Notes under the pieces: model-generated
What the model saw: only the letters and a program-made list of their open reading frames with translations
The model's database searches: none
What the model was told of the DNA's origin: nothing
Translations under genes and position numbers: made by a program
In this document: positions 33,981-45,877 of the stretch, piece after piece
Layout: the number at the start of each line of letters is the position of its first letter
Position numbering within the stretch: position 1 is the stretch's first letter
DNA from: Apis mellifera
Lineage: Eukaryota; Arthropoda; Insecta; Hymenoptera; Apidae
NCBI RefSeq assembly: GCF_003254395.2
Contig: NC_037639.1
Location: forward strand, 4,258,501 to 4,322,500
Length of the DNA stretch: 64,000 bases
Reading direction: 5' to 3'

Positions 33981-35900
33981 GTGAGTTTGAAATATACCCA
34001 TCCCTCCTTTTTTCGAGTATCGAGAAAGGAAGGAGAGGATCTTTTCACCGGATCAAGGCGCGAGCCAGTAACCGGAACCTCGACAAATCCAGAAGTTTCA
34101 ACTACAAATCCAAGTGTCGCTTGGCCAGGAAACAGAATTAACGTTTCAGTCTGCAGTCTACGGCAAAGCGAAGTTGGTAAAACTCGGGGAAAAAGGAGAA
34201 TAAGTAACGTGGCACGAAATAAGAGGCGAGATCGCGAGGAAATTTTCATTTTCGCGCGCCGAGGAACAACTTGGTCATAAGCCATTCTCTCCCCCTTTCT
34301 TCTCGTCCAATAAGGAAAGAACAACGAAGCTCGAAGCGCGATTCTTTTTCTTTCTTTCTTTCATCCCCGATTGTGAATGCAGATAACTTGTTCCTCTCTT
34401 TGTTCAACTCGTATACTTAATAATTAGTAAATTGTTTATAAAAGAATGGACAAGAATAAACGTTGTAATATTTTTTAAAAAAAACATTGGATTTAAATTT
34501 CAAATAATAGAAATATAAATATCTATTATTTTACATTTTTATCATCGCAGCTGTATAATAATATGTGTCAAGAAATTATTGAATCAACAATTCGATTCAA
34601 TGCCAAAGCGAATTTATCGCAAATTTTTTCGTACGTTCCTTGAAATTAATTCATTCTTATTCTCCAATTAAATTTGAAGACAGGGAAACGAAAACGTGTT
34701 GTTCTTAGCAATTAAGAGGGGATCCATTTCCGGAAGCGTTACAAAAGACTTTTCTTGTAATAGCTAATTAAGAAGAGAGAGAGAGAGAGAGAGAGGAGGA
34801 GAAAAGAGGAGGAGCGGAAAGTTTCGCCCCTGGTTTCTTAGAAACTTGGCGGAGGAAACAAGTTGCTTTTTTCCATCCAATGTCGAAAAAGGATAAGAGA
34901 CAAACAAGAGGAACATTATACTTTGATTCTTCTACTCTTTGATTTATTTATTCTTCGTCTTCGTTTCGCATTTCCATCCTTCAAGAAGGAACATTAACGA
35001 GTGATGGAATATAATTTTATCAGCTCGATGGGAGACAAGATTTTTAATATTTCGAATAATACTTTATTTATAATTCGCAGCTTCGAATCAAATAAAAGAC
35101 AACGATCAATTAATTCAATTGATCAATGCACGCAAAGCTTGCTCGAAAAGCAAAAGAATCGCATCATCCCCTTCTTCGCCAACGAATGAAAAATTCATCG
35201 ATTTCAATTTTCGCGAACGAGAAAAATGAGGCAGAAATTTATTCGAATAGCAGGGAAAAAAATCCATCCATTAAATTAAACCTTGCGCGAATCGTAATCG
35301 AACCTCTGCCCGAGATTCTTCCACCGGAGATTTCCTCTTATAATGCGTGTACCCCAGGCGTGGTGGAACTCCGTGCAAACTGCTCGAAGAATTTTCATTT
35401 TGCCGCCCAAAGTCGTGAAAGGAACTGCGACCAGTTCCGTCCCTCGATAAAGATCCAGCTTCCGGCACACGTTCCTCGACTCGGAACTCGAGAAGAACGA
35501 GTGGCGCATCGATACGAAAAATACCCTGAATTCCACCAATTAACTTGTTCCTCCTCGAGAAAAAATAATGGATCCTCGAAGAACTAAGAGGAGATATATT
35601 GTATCATTTTTAATATCGATCGAAATTATTAGCTTTCGAATTTATAAAATGAGAAACGAATGAAGTTTAACAAATTTCAATATAAAGATTAAATCCTTAT
35701 CCCTTGGAATATTGATTCAATCTACATCTATGTCTACCTCGTGAAAGAAATAATACGAATAACGAAGAGAGGGAAGAAAAGAAGAAGAACAGAAAAACGT
35801 GGAAAATTTTTTATTCCGTGGACGTTTTTCGGCCGAGACCGTGACCAGGATTTAATACAAGAGCCGCCTTAACCGCTTCCTGTACGCGAGACATAAAACG
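33981..35900. other. Mixed unique DNA with a 45-base polypurine tract
   Basis: A polypurine tract with (GA)n lies at 34771-34815. Frames at 33935-34324 (minus), 33972-34280 (plus) and 35126-35587 (plus, 153 codons) are charged and mixed, but I recognise nothing in them. 35860-35900 leads into a TATA-bearing CpG-rich segment. Confidence 0.4.
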
Positions 35901-35902
35901 CC

Positions 35903-35909
35903 TATAAAT
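35903..35909 (+). promoter_or_regulatory. TATA box ahead of a CpG-rich segment
   Basis: TATAAAT, with CpG-dense DNA from 35925 to about 36200 immediately downstream (GTCGACGTCGTATCGCGAGA). A start would fall near 35935. Two plus-strand frames remain open through the CpG segment to about 36190-36211, but neither is recognisable. It could be an unannotated transcript start. Confidence 0.22.
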
Positions 35910-36211
35910 TTGAACGGCTTTGCACACTCGTGCGAATTCGTCGACGTCGTATCGCGAGACGTGCGAATACCGTCGACGAGGATTTAACCGTGGCCGAGAT
36001 TTCGCGAGAATCGTTCATAACAGAGAGGGGAGGGGAAATCCCCTCGACGCGAGAGGGGTCGATCGCGGTTTCGAAACTCCCTTACGCAGTCAGCACCGGC
36101 CGATTCTCGCTATTACCGACCGAGTTAACGAAGCCCAGGGGACTCGGCTCGGTTTTACTCGCACGCGATACAGATACGGTTATGCTTGATAAATGCGATT
36201 CCGAGGGATAG

Positions 36212-38040
36212 GGGAAATTACTGGATGCTGTCTGCGTGGGTATTCGTTCCTTTTTTTCCTTTTTTTTGCACGCTTCGAGCCTGAGGGACATTTTGTTTTT
36301 TTTTCCCCTCCCTCTTTCTCTCTCTCGTCGAGCTCGATGGAGAATTTATTGGTATCGATATTGGGAATGATAAACTCCCCTCGTTAATTCGAGATTTTTT
36401 AAACTCGCGAGAGGGTGGTGGTTTGACGAGCGTTTCGTTAGAGGCTTTGCGGTTTCGTGTCGTGGTATTTAGCTGAGATATCCTGAGATATTTTTTAATG
36501 TTAATCCTATTAACATTTGTCAGTTTCTCGCTAATAAAAATTATTAGCATCATACAAAAAGAATAAAATAAAAAGATGAATAAGAGGTGTATATTTAAGG
36601 TAGAAATTAAGATCTGTTATTTACCGTACTTTTTATCGGTCCTCCTAGTGTCTCTTATATACGTCTACTTACCTGAAACAAAAAAAAGAAATCGCACGAT
36701 TAATCCACGAATATATATATCATCGATCAACAATTTTAATAAGGAACAATTCTTCAAATTTACAAATACAATTCTTCCCCTTCTACTTGGAGAAACGTTT
36801 CCATAGCAATCAATCCAACCGAGACCTTGCCATCCAAATTGGACGATGCAACGTTCCCACGATTATAAGGGGCCTCTCTTTTATTACTCGCCTTATAAAT
36901 AACTACGCATTGTTGTTACACGAGACAATGGACCTTGCAACGCAACGTTATTACACCCTAATTAACACGGGACGATCGATACTTTTCGCAACCTTTACGC
37001 AATTTTACTTCCCTTCCCTTCCGCACAAATTGTTTCCTCCGCGATTTTCGACAGCCAGGAAATGGAATGATGGAACACCGCCTACCTTCGTCGCGGAATC
37101 TCTTCCAAAAGAGGCTGGAAAATCCTAATTACTTGGAAAGTTTTAGAAAGCGCGGCCAGTTTCCCCGCGACGCGTGTAATATCGGTGGCTCGTTGCCAAA
37201 TCTCTGCAAGTCCCTCTCTTCCGGTTTGATGAAGCTTACTCTGTAACGATCGATGGAGTGAAATTCTTCCGAGGGAAGAGAAAATTGAGAATGAAAAATC
37301 GAAGTATTTTTCTTTTTTAGAATTTTGCAAGGAGACTATTTTCCTCGACCGATATTATAGAATTAACAATCTGAAGAGATTGATCTTATTGTGGAAGGAG
37401 AAGCAGGGAAGAATGATTCTGGAGATATAAGATACTCAGAATTGTAAAAATAAACGCTTCATCCGAACGAAAGTATTCCTTCCAAATTCTCAAGAAAGAA
37501 AGAAAGAAAGAAAGAAACTCTTAAATAAAAATTCTTCCGACGAAAGAAGAGTTCGATAATGGCGAGAGCTTAATCGAGGCATCCCTCGATCCTTTTTCCT
37601 CGAGGCCGTGACGAATGCGCCTCGACACTCCAAGGGGACGACGGTCTTCTTCGAAAACTTTATCCGCTCGACGATAAGCAGGTGAATACACGCGAGAGGA
37701 GAGAGCAGTTGGCGTGAAATGGGGCTAATTTAACCTTCCTGCCGCGACACGGATCGCCCCGCTCGATCTTCGCCCCGAAAAAAAGCGCGCGCCTTCGCGG
37801 CGACAATGGCGGAGACTCGTTCTTCTCTCTCCCTATTCCATTTAAAGGGATCTCCGTTTGGCAAGGGAGACGAATGGCCACGCAAGATGGAAGAAGATCT
37901 CCATCTCGAGCCAAACTCTCCACGAGATGAGCACTACACTAGGCTCTAATGGGGGCCATTTTGATTCCCCGGCGGATTCTTTGTTACATTCGTGCATTCG
38001 TTTCGATTTCTTGGATTGAATAACGGTACTCTACTTCAAT
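36212..38040. other. Unique DNA, no supported gene
   Basis: The open frame at 36787-37128 would need a non-ATG start for its full 113 codons; its first ATG is at 36928 (66 codons) and a TATAAATA lies just upstream at 36893. An (AAGA)n microsatellite lies at 37491-37517. 37560-37970 is GC-richer with a minus frame at 37660-37923. None of this is supported as a gene. Confidence 0.45.
37491..37517. repeat. (AAGA)n microsatellite
   Basis: About six perfect AAGA tetranucleotides. Confidence 0.92.
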
Positions 38041-38044
38041 GAGT

Positions 38045-38066
38045 AAAGGGTGTCCCAAAATTACAC
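38045..38066 (+). mobile_element. Lone TE-terminus-like motif (AAAGGGTGTCCC)
   Basis: AAAGGGTGTCCCAAAATTACAC resembles the termini at 53.3 and 55.6 kb and is followed by about 170 bases of distinct composition. I find no inverted partner. It is probably a truncated element, and the assignment is inference from the motif. Confidence 0.35.
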
Positions 38067-38069
38067 AGC

Positions 38070-41000
38070 AAGATTTGAATTAAATATAAAAATATAAAAT
38101 TTCTGTGGCTTTGAATTTCGTTGATGCAGCGTTTAATTTCCTCTTCGTTACTTTTAAAATATATAATGAAGACACATTGTTGTATCGTATCCATTTTTAT
38201 TAACTCTCAAACTTGATGCAAAAATGGCGGAAAATTCAAATCTTGTCTATATTTCAGGAATTATAATTTTACATGGATCGAAAATTTTACTTTCCCTCGA
38301 ACATGGATAATTGGAATATTAAACGTTTAATATCAGCAGATCAAGAATATATATATATGTGACTTGGTATTTCATATTTTAGCTTGATATAACGTAGCCC
38401 TTTGGCGGCGATATCGAGAACGAGTTAATAACCTAATTAATGTAACAATCGGGACGATATTAATAGTAACGTTAACACGTGCAGTGGATAAAGTTAATCG
38501 ATAGAAGTGGGAATTGATTTGGAAATTTGCAATCTCGGTAATAATAAACGGCGAAACAACGTTAACGCGTTAATGAACGGAATGTATTTCTCTATCACTT
38601 TGCAATTAATCCAACTTTTTATATCAAATAATCCCCTCTTACGCGTAACAACGTTGGAAAAATAGCTTATCTTAATTCCACAATTCTACTATTACACTCT
38701 CCTCTCATAAACTGTTTCTCAATCGATCTCCTTTGATTCTGACAGACTTTTATACAAAATGTGTTACGCTCGAGAGAAAGAGCACGATCCAAGTATTATC
38801 CACAAGGCGATTCCAACAAAGTCCAACAGAAAGCACTCACGGAAGGTGAAGGAGATAAAAGGATAGAGAGAGAGAGAAGACGAAGGGGGATGAAAGGATG
38901 GCCGTGGGTCGAAATTGGCGGTTCCGACTGGACCGACCTTGCCAAAGCTCCGTTTAATAATCTCGATAGGTCTCGATAGTTGCTGCCCATACAGAGGACA
39001 CACACACACACAGACACTCCGCTCCCTTTAAAGCCAAAGGTAGATCGATAACGCAGTTAAAGCCTCGCGATTTCTCGATCTTTACCCTCTCATTGACCCT
39101 TCCCTCGAACAAGCTTCTTTTTCAGAAAGAAGGATTTCATAATTTAAAATTTTATACACCCTTCTCTACATCATCTCTACATCATAGGATAGGAGAGGTG
39201 CAAAGAGAAGCTTAAAAAGGAATACCTTTCTGTACGAGCATGGATACAAAGTGGAACGAATAGAGGATAGAATCAAGATGGCGAGTAAAATTATTCGTTA
39301 AATGCAATCGTGACCAGAAACGGAACCGTCTCACGCGCCATCCAGTCTCTACAGAAGTTACAGAAGCGTTCGGTGCGCGTGTCGGTGGGCACGAATTAAT
39401 GGGCTAACAGGCTAATGTCGACTCGTTTTGCCCTCTGATCCCCGCTCGGGCCACGCAATTATCGGAGTCAACTGGTACGAGTTGACCCACCGCCTGCTTT
39501 TTACGGGGCCCTCTCCATTCATGAAACCGTGGCGCTGGAATGTCGAACAGTAGTGGTGCATTCCAATCCTCTATATATAGTTACGTCCTCCTTCCTCTCC
39601 TTCGTAACAGAGATTCTCTCTCTCTCTTTCTCCTCTGCGTAAGGGTTTAAATTTTTGAAATTCAAGGGATATTTCGGTTTCATTTTTAGAAGACGTTAAA
39701 GAGCAAAGGAAATCATTAAACTATCGTCGTTTCTCCCCTCTTCTTGAGGAGAGTTAATGGAAGAAGCGAAGGAAATAAACGGCGAACGAGACGAGTCACG
39801 CCCCTTTCTTCCCGCGAAATGATCCTCTTCCTTCCATCTCTTTCCCTTTCTTTTTCCCTGCTTCGAGGAATATGCGTTTGTAACGCGAGATAAAATAATA
39901 TACTTTTTTATAATAAATACTCGAGTTTTCGAATTGAAGAGTAATGTAACAACAAGTTTGTTGTTTTAAGAAAACGAAATTTCCATTTCCCCTAATTTGC
40001 AATTACATCCTCGCGAGCAATTCTCCCATCTGGATATATATACACAACGGTATCGACAAATGCAAATGTCGTCGTCTTAGAGACAGAAGGAGGAGGGCCG
40101 CTTACATTTCACCGCGATAGCGAATAAGTAAAAGCCCGTGGAAGTTGGTGTACGACTCCACTTCGATTTACATTAAACCGATATAAATATAACCCGGCCA
40201 CTCGATACGTATCCTCCGCTTACATCTGTCGAGCAACTTTCCATCGCCGAGTTGCTTCCATCCGAAGCCAGGTGGATCCGGCTTAATCGGTGGAAACTCG
40301 ACAGTAAAAACAGTAAAACGCGCTCTTCTCTTGCGAATTTCCACCGTTCAAAACTTCAATTTCAAGAAATTTGCATAGAATCTTTGCGATACCGTTTCGA
40401 GGAGAGGAAAATGAAAATCAATAACTCTTGGGGAAATTCTTGTCGAATTATGGGAGAATTAACGCGTTCCTCAATTTTTATATCTTGATGAAATTGTTAC
40501 AGATATTAAATTTTATTGATGAAAAAAATAGAAATAAAAGGCTGGAGAACGATACGACGATCATAATCGATAATCTTCAAGAGCAATTAAAATTTTTATC
40601 ACCGCCAATTTGCATACGATCTCCAAACACGGCCCGTAAAACGCAATCACGCGAAAGACAAGTAATCTTATTAAAATTACACGCGAAGACAATCCAAGTT
40701 TCCTCGAATAAATTATACCGAGAAAAATGAAGGGAAAAAAAATAAACAATTTCCTTCTCCTGCTTGTAAATCGCTTCTCCCAACTTCTCGAAACTCGTTA
40801 GACATTTTTTATTTATCTCGAGAACAGCCGTTCGTCTTTGTTTTCGAGATAAAGAAAAAAAGAACAGGATTGATTCATATTCGCATGAAACAAATGAAAA
40901 ATGATTTGGACACGTGTGGATTAACCAAGGGCCAATTAGGCCAGGAGGCGAATAAACCGAGGGAGAGGGAAGATTAATTCGCGTGTTTCTTATCGCTGCT

Positions 41001-42595
41001 AACATTGATCTTCGTATTGCGTCGACTCGGGGAGGAGGGGAGGACGATTGTTTTCGAAATCCGTTACGCAAGTTGAGCTTCTGTTCGAGTGAACGTGTGT
41101 GTATTATTTATAACACTGTTTGCAGCGAGGTAATTTATATTATTACATTGAATCATAAGCGATATCGATACGTTCGTTGTGTAAAATAGAAAGAATAATT
41201 CGAGTTTCTTTTTGGAGAAATTGCTTGATGTAAAAAAGGATTGGAAAATGAAGATATATAAAGGAACGATTGGAAAATATTTGTCAAAATATGTCGAGGT
41301 GTCGATAACAATTTCTAAAGTAACATCCGTTTGTTGAAACTTTGAGATTTATTAACGGAAAAGATGATATAAATAATTTCTGGAATGAAATATTACCGGA
41401 ACTAAATTTTAACAGGATGGATTTCATCGTGTATATTTATAGAAGGAAATCGATGGATGGTAAAAATTTTATGGAAAATTCAGAAAATTCATCAATTTCT
41501 TCTCGAAAATTTGGAAATTAGGAGTGACAGGATCCGTGTTGCAGTTTTAAAAGCAATCGAAAATGGAGCGTAACGCGATCGTAATTAACTGGCAAAAATT
41601 AAACGCGTCGTTTCACGCTTCGTCCGATATCACACAAATCCCCTTTAACGAAACTCGTTCCCTCGGGTATCTAAATCACTCCCTCCCTTCCTATCTTCCT
41701 TACATTCGTTAATTTCGAGATAGATATATAAGATATATAAGATACAAAGCCTTTTTCAGGGGCAAAGTTTAACGAATAGTCGAACAAAGTGCCATACAAA
41801 AAGTGGACCAAAAAGTGTCTGCCCTTTTTCAATATTTTACACTTTCTTGATCTTTCTTGATTTCATGCTTTCTTTTCAAGCAATTAGAGTAAGTAAAATG
41901 GAATAATGAATGTATATATACAAGTATAAAAATGTATCCTGAAAATCGTTGGGACGACATTAATCCCTGACGAGGACGAGAATAAAAAAAGATTAAATGA
42001 TACTCTGTGAAAAATATTTTTCTTTATTTTTTTTTTTTTTTTTAAAACTTGATTAATCGTCCCGACGATTAATAATTCCATCCCCTCGCGCGAAAAGATT
42101 AATTCGACGTTGTATTTTTCATAGGGGCCAGGGTCTGGGCGAGATGGATCTTAAATAGGATAGGATAGAAGATTTCTCTATTTATAATTCGAAAGCTGGA
42201 CGGAACTTGTGCAGCAGCGAACAAAGTTCCAAAGCTGGGCAAACTTCCGAGTCTCTTTTCGAACAGTTGAGCGGGAATAAAACGAATCGGTCTAAAATAT
42301 TAATGAAAAACTTGGTCGTCGTTTGCCCTTTTGGCCTACAACTGCACTCCTAATTCGTGCTGAAGATCATCCCCATCGCGTTTTCTTTTCCTCCAGCCTC
42401 TTCGTTCTCATCCAATTCTTTCGCCACGAAAATTATTTTATTCCGTGTCTTTCAGTCCTCTTTATATTGGATTCAGAGTAATTTAATAAACGTAATCCTG
42501 AATGATTTAAAATGATCGAATAATCTGTTATTTTCTTTTTCGTAATCGCTTTCAGATAATTTATATTCGAGCAATTTGACAATAAACAAAATTCG
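38070..42595. other. Mixed unique DNA, possible regulatory islands, no supported gene
   Basis: A (CA)n tract lies at 38998-39012 and a TC tract at 39614-39633. 39300-39560 is a balanced, CpG-containing island followed by TATATATAG at 39572, and TATAAATA at 40182 is preceded by another such island; both could be promoters. Long frames at 40577-41071 (minus) and 40252-40730 (plus) translate to nothing I recognise. A T19 run lies at about 42025-42044. A lone Tc1-like word occurs near 41787. Confidence 0.4.
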
Positions 42596-42601
42596 AAAAG
42601 A

Positions 42602-42856
42602 TTATTTCACACATCTTTTACGATCGAAATCACAATTTCCCTCAAATCGAGACTCGTTCGATTCAATTAGAGAAACATTCTCTGTAACTGGTTCAACATC
42701 CTCGGATCTGGCAACTTCAAGATAGTGAATGAAAAGATCGAAAAGGGTTCCAAAAGGAGAGGAGGGTGTGCTTTTGCAAAAGGGGTAGAAGCGTTCTGGC
42801 TTGCTGATACCGTGGCCTGCGAGCATGCAGATATACCGGCCATCCCCATCGGCCAT
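42602..42856 (-). CDS. Candidate small ORF, 84 codons, unknown
   Basis: It starts with ATG opposite 42856 (context GGGGGAATGG) and ends with TAA. The product is mixed, with no low complexity: MADGDGRYICMLAGHGISKP at the start, then FYPFCKSTPSSPFGTLFDLF, then an acidic stretch rich in Glu and Ser, and a basic C-terminus. It has five Cys and no signal peptide or transmembrane helix. A second ATG frame overlaps it (42667-42849), which weakens the case. It lies next to the tandem array starting near 42925. It is unrecognised and could be chance. Confidence 0.2.
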   Translation of the reverse strand: MADGDGRYICMLAGHGISKPERFYPFCKSTPSSPFGTLFDLFIHYLEVARSEDVEPVTENVSLIESNESRFEGNCDFDRKRCVK

Positions 42857-42924
42857 TCCCCCTTGGCATCCTTCCCTTTCCCTCTAAACTCGAGCTAAAC
42901 CACGCTCAACCAAAGATCGAACTG

Positions 42925-43795
42925 AAGACGAAGCCTGATCCTTAGAATTCTTCTAAGGAGAAAAAAAGCGTCCAAAATTTCATTCACCGATATTTTATAA
43001 TCAAAAAGAAACCTCAAAACCTTATTCCTAGATAAGATATCTTGTCAATATCTTAAGAAACAAGAAATGTCTGAGATAAAAAACAAGAACCAAAGATCAA
43101 ACAGCGCAAAAACGTTGACGAGAATGAAGCTTGAGTCTTAGAATTCTTTTAAGGAGTAGAAAAAAAGCGTCCAAAATTTCATTCACCAATATTTTATAAT
43201 CAAAAAGAAACTTCAAAATCTTATTCCTATATAATATCTTGTCAATACCTTAAGAAACAAAAAATGTCTGAGATAAAAAAAAGGAAAGAAAAAATTGTGA
43301 AAAGCTATCACAAGAATCAAAGATCGAACTGAGCAAAAACGTTGATGAGAACGAAGCCTGATCCTTAGAATTCTTTTAAGGAGTAGAAAAAAAACATCCA
43401 AAATTTCATTCACCAATATTTTATTTAAAAAGAAACCTCAAAATTTTATTCCTCGTTGTCTGAATAAAATAGAATTGCACGTCTATTAATATCTTGTCAA
43501 TAAAATCTTAAAGCAAGAAACAAGAAATACCTGAGATAAAAAAAAGGAAAGAAAAAATTGTGAAAAGCTATCAGAAGAACCAAAAAATTTCATTCACCTT
43601 ATATAATTAAAGAAGAAAAATTATAGAAAATCCTTATATAATTATAATTGAAAAGAAACCTCAAAATCTTATTCCTCATTGTCTGAATAAAATAGAATTG
43701 CACGTCTATTAATATATCTTGTCAATACCTTAAGAAACAAGAAATGTCTGAGATAAAAAAAAGGAAAGAAAAAATTATGAAAAGCTATCACAAAG
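42925..43795 (+). repeat. Tandem repeat, 3 full and 1 partial copies of about 200-227 bp
   Basis: The marker CTTAGAATTCTT(C/T)TAAGGAG occurs at 42941, 43137 and 43364. Units also share CCAAAATTTCATTCACC, AAAAAGAAAC(C/T)TCAAAA, CTTAAGAAACAAGAAATGTC and GAGATAAAAAA words. The fourth copy (from about 43580) lacks the marker but keeps the rest. The first marker is a perfect 8-bp inverted repeat (CCTTAGAA/TTCTAAGG). Copies differ by deletions and by an added segment (TGTCTGAATAAAATAGAATT) present only in the last two. Confidence 0.9.
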
Positions 43796-43973
43796 AATTG
43801 CTCGTGTGTTAAATCGTGAGAGAGGAAGAAAGAGAGAGAGAATTTTAGGGCAGATACGGGGCGGAGAAGCGTGTGAATGGCGAGGGGACGGGGAGGGTTT
43901 GGCGTTGAATTATGCCGCGTATGCAAAGTGCAAGTGATAAGGGAGACACGCGAGTCGTGCATATCTCAGAGGA

Positions 43974-44010
43974 TATAAGCAACGACACTTTGCCACCGGT
44001 GCGGTCAGAC
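43974..44010 (+). promoter_or_regulatory. Candidate core promoter: TATA plus initiator-like TCAGAC
   Basis: TATAAG at 43974-43979 and GGTCAGACC centred on 44007 are about 33 bases apart, close to the spacing expected between a TATA box and an arthropod initiator (TCAGT-like). The local DNA is GC-richer than its surroundings. An ATG follows within a few bases. Confidence 0.25.
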
Positions 44011-44012
44011 CG

Positions 44013-44207
44013 ATGCGAAACGTACTGCGGGTGCAGTCTCTAAAGCGCAACGTGGTCGTCGTCGTCGCTGGGAAAACGGTGGTCGCTTATTTGCATAATA
44101 TTTATTCAACCACGACCGCGAGGAAACTGTGCCCACGATGCGCTCCTCTCCTCTGCTCCTCGATTTTGGGAGCTGAATTTTGGAATCGGAAATTGGTAGA
44201 AGATTAG
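44013..44207 (+). CDS. Candidate small ORF, 64 codons, downstream of TATA/Inr
   Basis: The ATG lies only a few bases after the inferred transcription start, which would leave an unusually short leader. The product begins MRNVLRVQSLKRN, has a Val run encoded by GTCGTCGTCGTC, and contains a CPRC motif (KLCPRCAPLLC). No family is recognised. A promoter of a longer spliced transcript is equally possible, with this frame incidental. Confidence 0.15.
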   Translation: MRNVLRVQSLKRNVVVVVAGKTVVAYLHNIYSTTTARKLCPRCAPLLCSSILGAEFWNRKLVED

Positions 44208-45054
44208 AGATAAGCTTCGTCGATTATTGATTAGAGTCTGTAAGAAAAATTATTAACACTAGATTTATATTGAAATCCATCTTTTTGACGAATATATTAA
44301 AACTTTTCGTAAATTATTTGTTTAAAATCTACAGATTTTTATTTACTCGTTGTATGTACATGTTCCGCATATATAAAGCGAGTAAATGGATTTGGACGAG
44401 TTTAAAATTTTATTGAATTATATCATTATATATTTTTATATTCCCAAGTGTTGGGCAAGAATCGATAAGACGAATATATGAGTTTTCATGAATTGTATGA
44501 AATTAATTTGGCATCCATTTTTTCGTGTATTTCGAAATTAACGATCGTGCGAGCGTGAAGAATCGATTATCGAGCTGGTTGGAAATGGGTCGCTCTTGGC
44601 CGTGATACAACATTTTCAGTTATTTTCAGTTTGTTGGCTGTTACGTTCGCAGGCGGTTTAAAAGTAACAGTGGATTCGTGGATATATACACACACGTGGA
44701 GTCGTCAAGATTTTATCCGACCTTTAGTCGATATCGCCCCGGCTTAGTTATATAGAGCAAAAATAGACGCTTCCTTTTACAACGATTCGCGATATTATCG
44801 TGTTGATTTAACCTTTCATATGACTTTAATATATTATTAACTCTAATGAAACGTTATTTTTCAACCCGTGAAAAGTAATTTTTGAATAGGGTAAATTTTA
44901 TCCCTTGTGTTTTACAATATTTTTATAATATTTGTGGCATTTTTTCAAAATATTGTATTTATTTAGCCAGACAAGAAGATTAATCGAAGATCGATCTGAT
45001 CGAGAAAACAAATTTCCATTCAATTCATCGTTCGTATATATCCTTTTCAATACA
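44208..45054. other. AT-rich unique DNA, no gene seen
   Basis: No notable frames, repeats or structures apart from short TA runs. Confidence 0.6.
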
Positions 45055-45088
45055 GAGAAAGAGAAAGAGAAAGAGAGAGAGAGAGGGT
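45055..45088. repeat. (GA)n-rich purine microsatellite
   Basis: GAGAAAGAGAAAGAGAAAGA runs into pure GA. A T24 run follows at about 45284-45308. Confidence 0.85.
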
Positions 45089-45877
45089 GAAAGTGACACT
45101 TACTCAAAAATAATTCAACCGTCGTTAAACGTCGATTGATTCAACGAATTCAAGCATCGCGTTGAATTACATCCAGTTACCAGCAACGATAATCTCGACA
45201 CCACATGTTATAAAAATAATATCGAAAATAACACCTCTCGACTCCAGGAAATCTCGTCGAGAGAGCCAGACACGTTTCCACTTTTATTTTTTTTTTTTTT
45301 TTTTTTTAAGCGGTAGTAAATCTCATCGAAAATAGAATTCATTTATCACGCGTGTATATTCAAGGCCCGGAATCTTTAATCCCCGCGCATATATCATTTC
45401 TTCATTGCTGATTATCTAACATGCAAGGTTAAGTGACGCAAATTCCCGGGTTTGCCAATTTGCAAAATCTCAAAAAAAATATTCATGGAGCAATTAAAAG
45501 GAAATAAATTTAATATAATATCGCGTTTGTTTTATTTATCGTACGAGGGAAACAAATACTCTGAGCCTTGGAACGAGGATATTTATCTCTACGGGGATGC
45601 TGTGTGTAACATTCGAAATCTCGTCGAGAAATAATTCTTTTTTCCTCGTCGGTGGAACACGTTTGGCGACTTCCGATAATCGGGATAGATATACTCGGGT
45701 AATTAGTCGAAGGAAAAATTAGAAGGATATCATAAATCTCGTTTAAAATGTCTTATCTAGAATTTCGAATCTAGAGTTTGAGAGAAATTTGCGGTTTTAT
45801 TATTTTCTCCTTATCGATATCCTTCTTGCAGTAAATAAATAAATAAATTTAAATTTCTTTCTTCTTTTTTTTTACAG

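Noticed and set aside
36787..37128. 113-codon plus-strand frame
   Set aside because: The full length would need a non-ATG start; the first ATG leaves only 66 codons, with no supporting splice site.
40577..41071. 164-codon minus-strand ORF
   Set aside because: Mixed but with no recognisable domain, overlapping open frames on the other strand, and no gene structure.
42925..43795. Regular repeats considered as a CRISPR array
   Set aside because: Units are long and head to tail with no unique spacers, and the genome is clearly eukaryotic.
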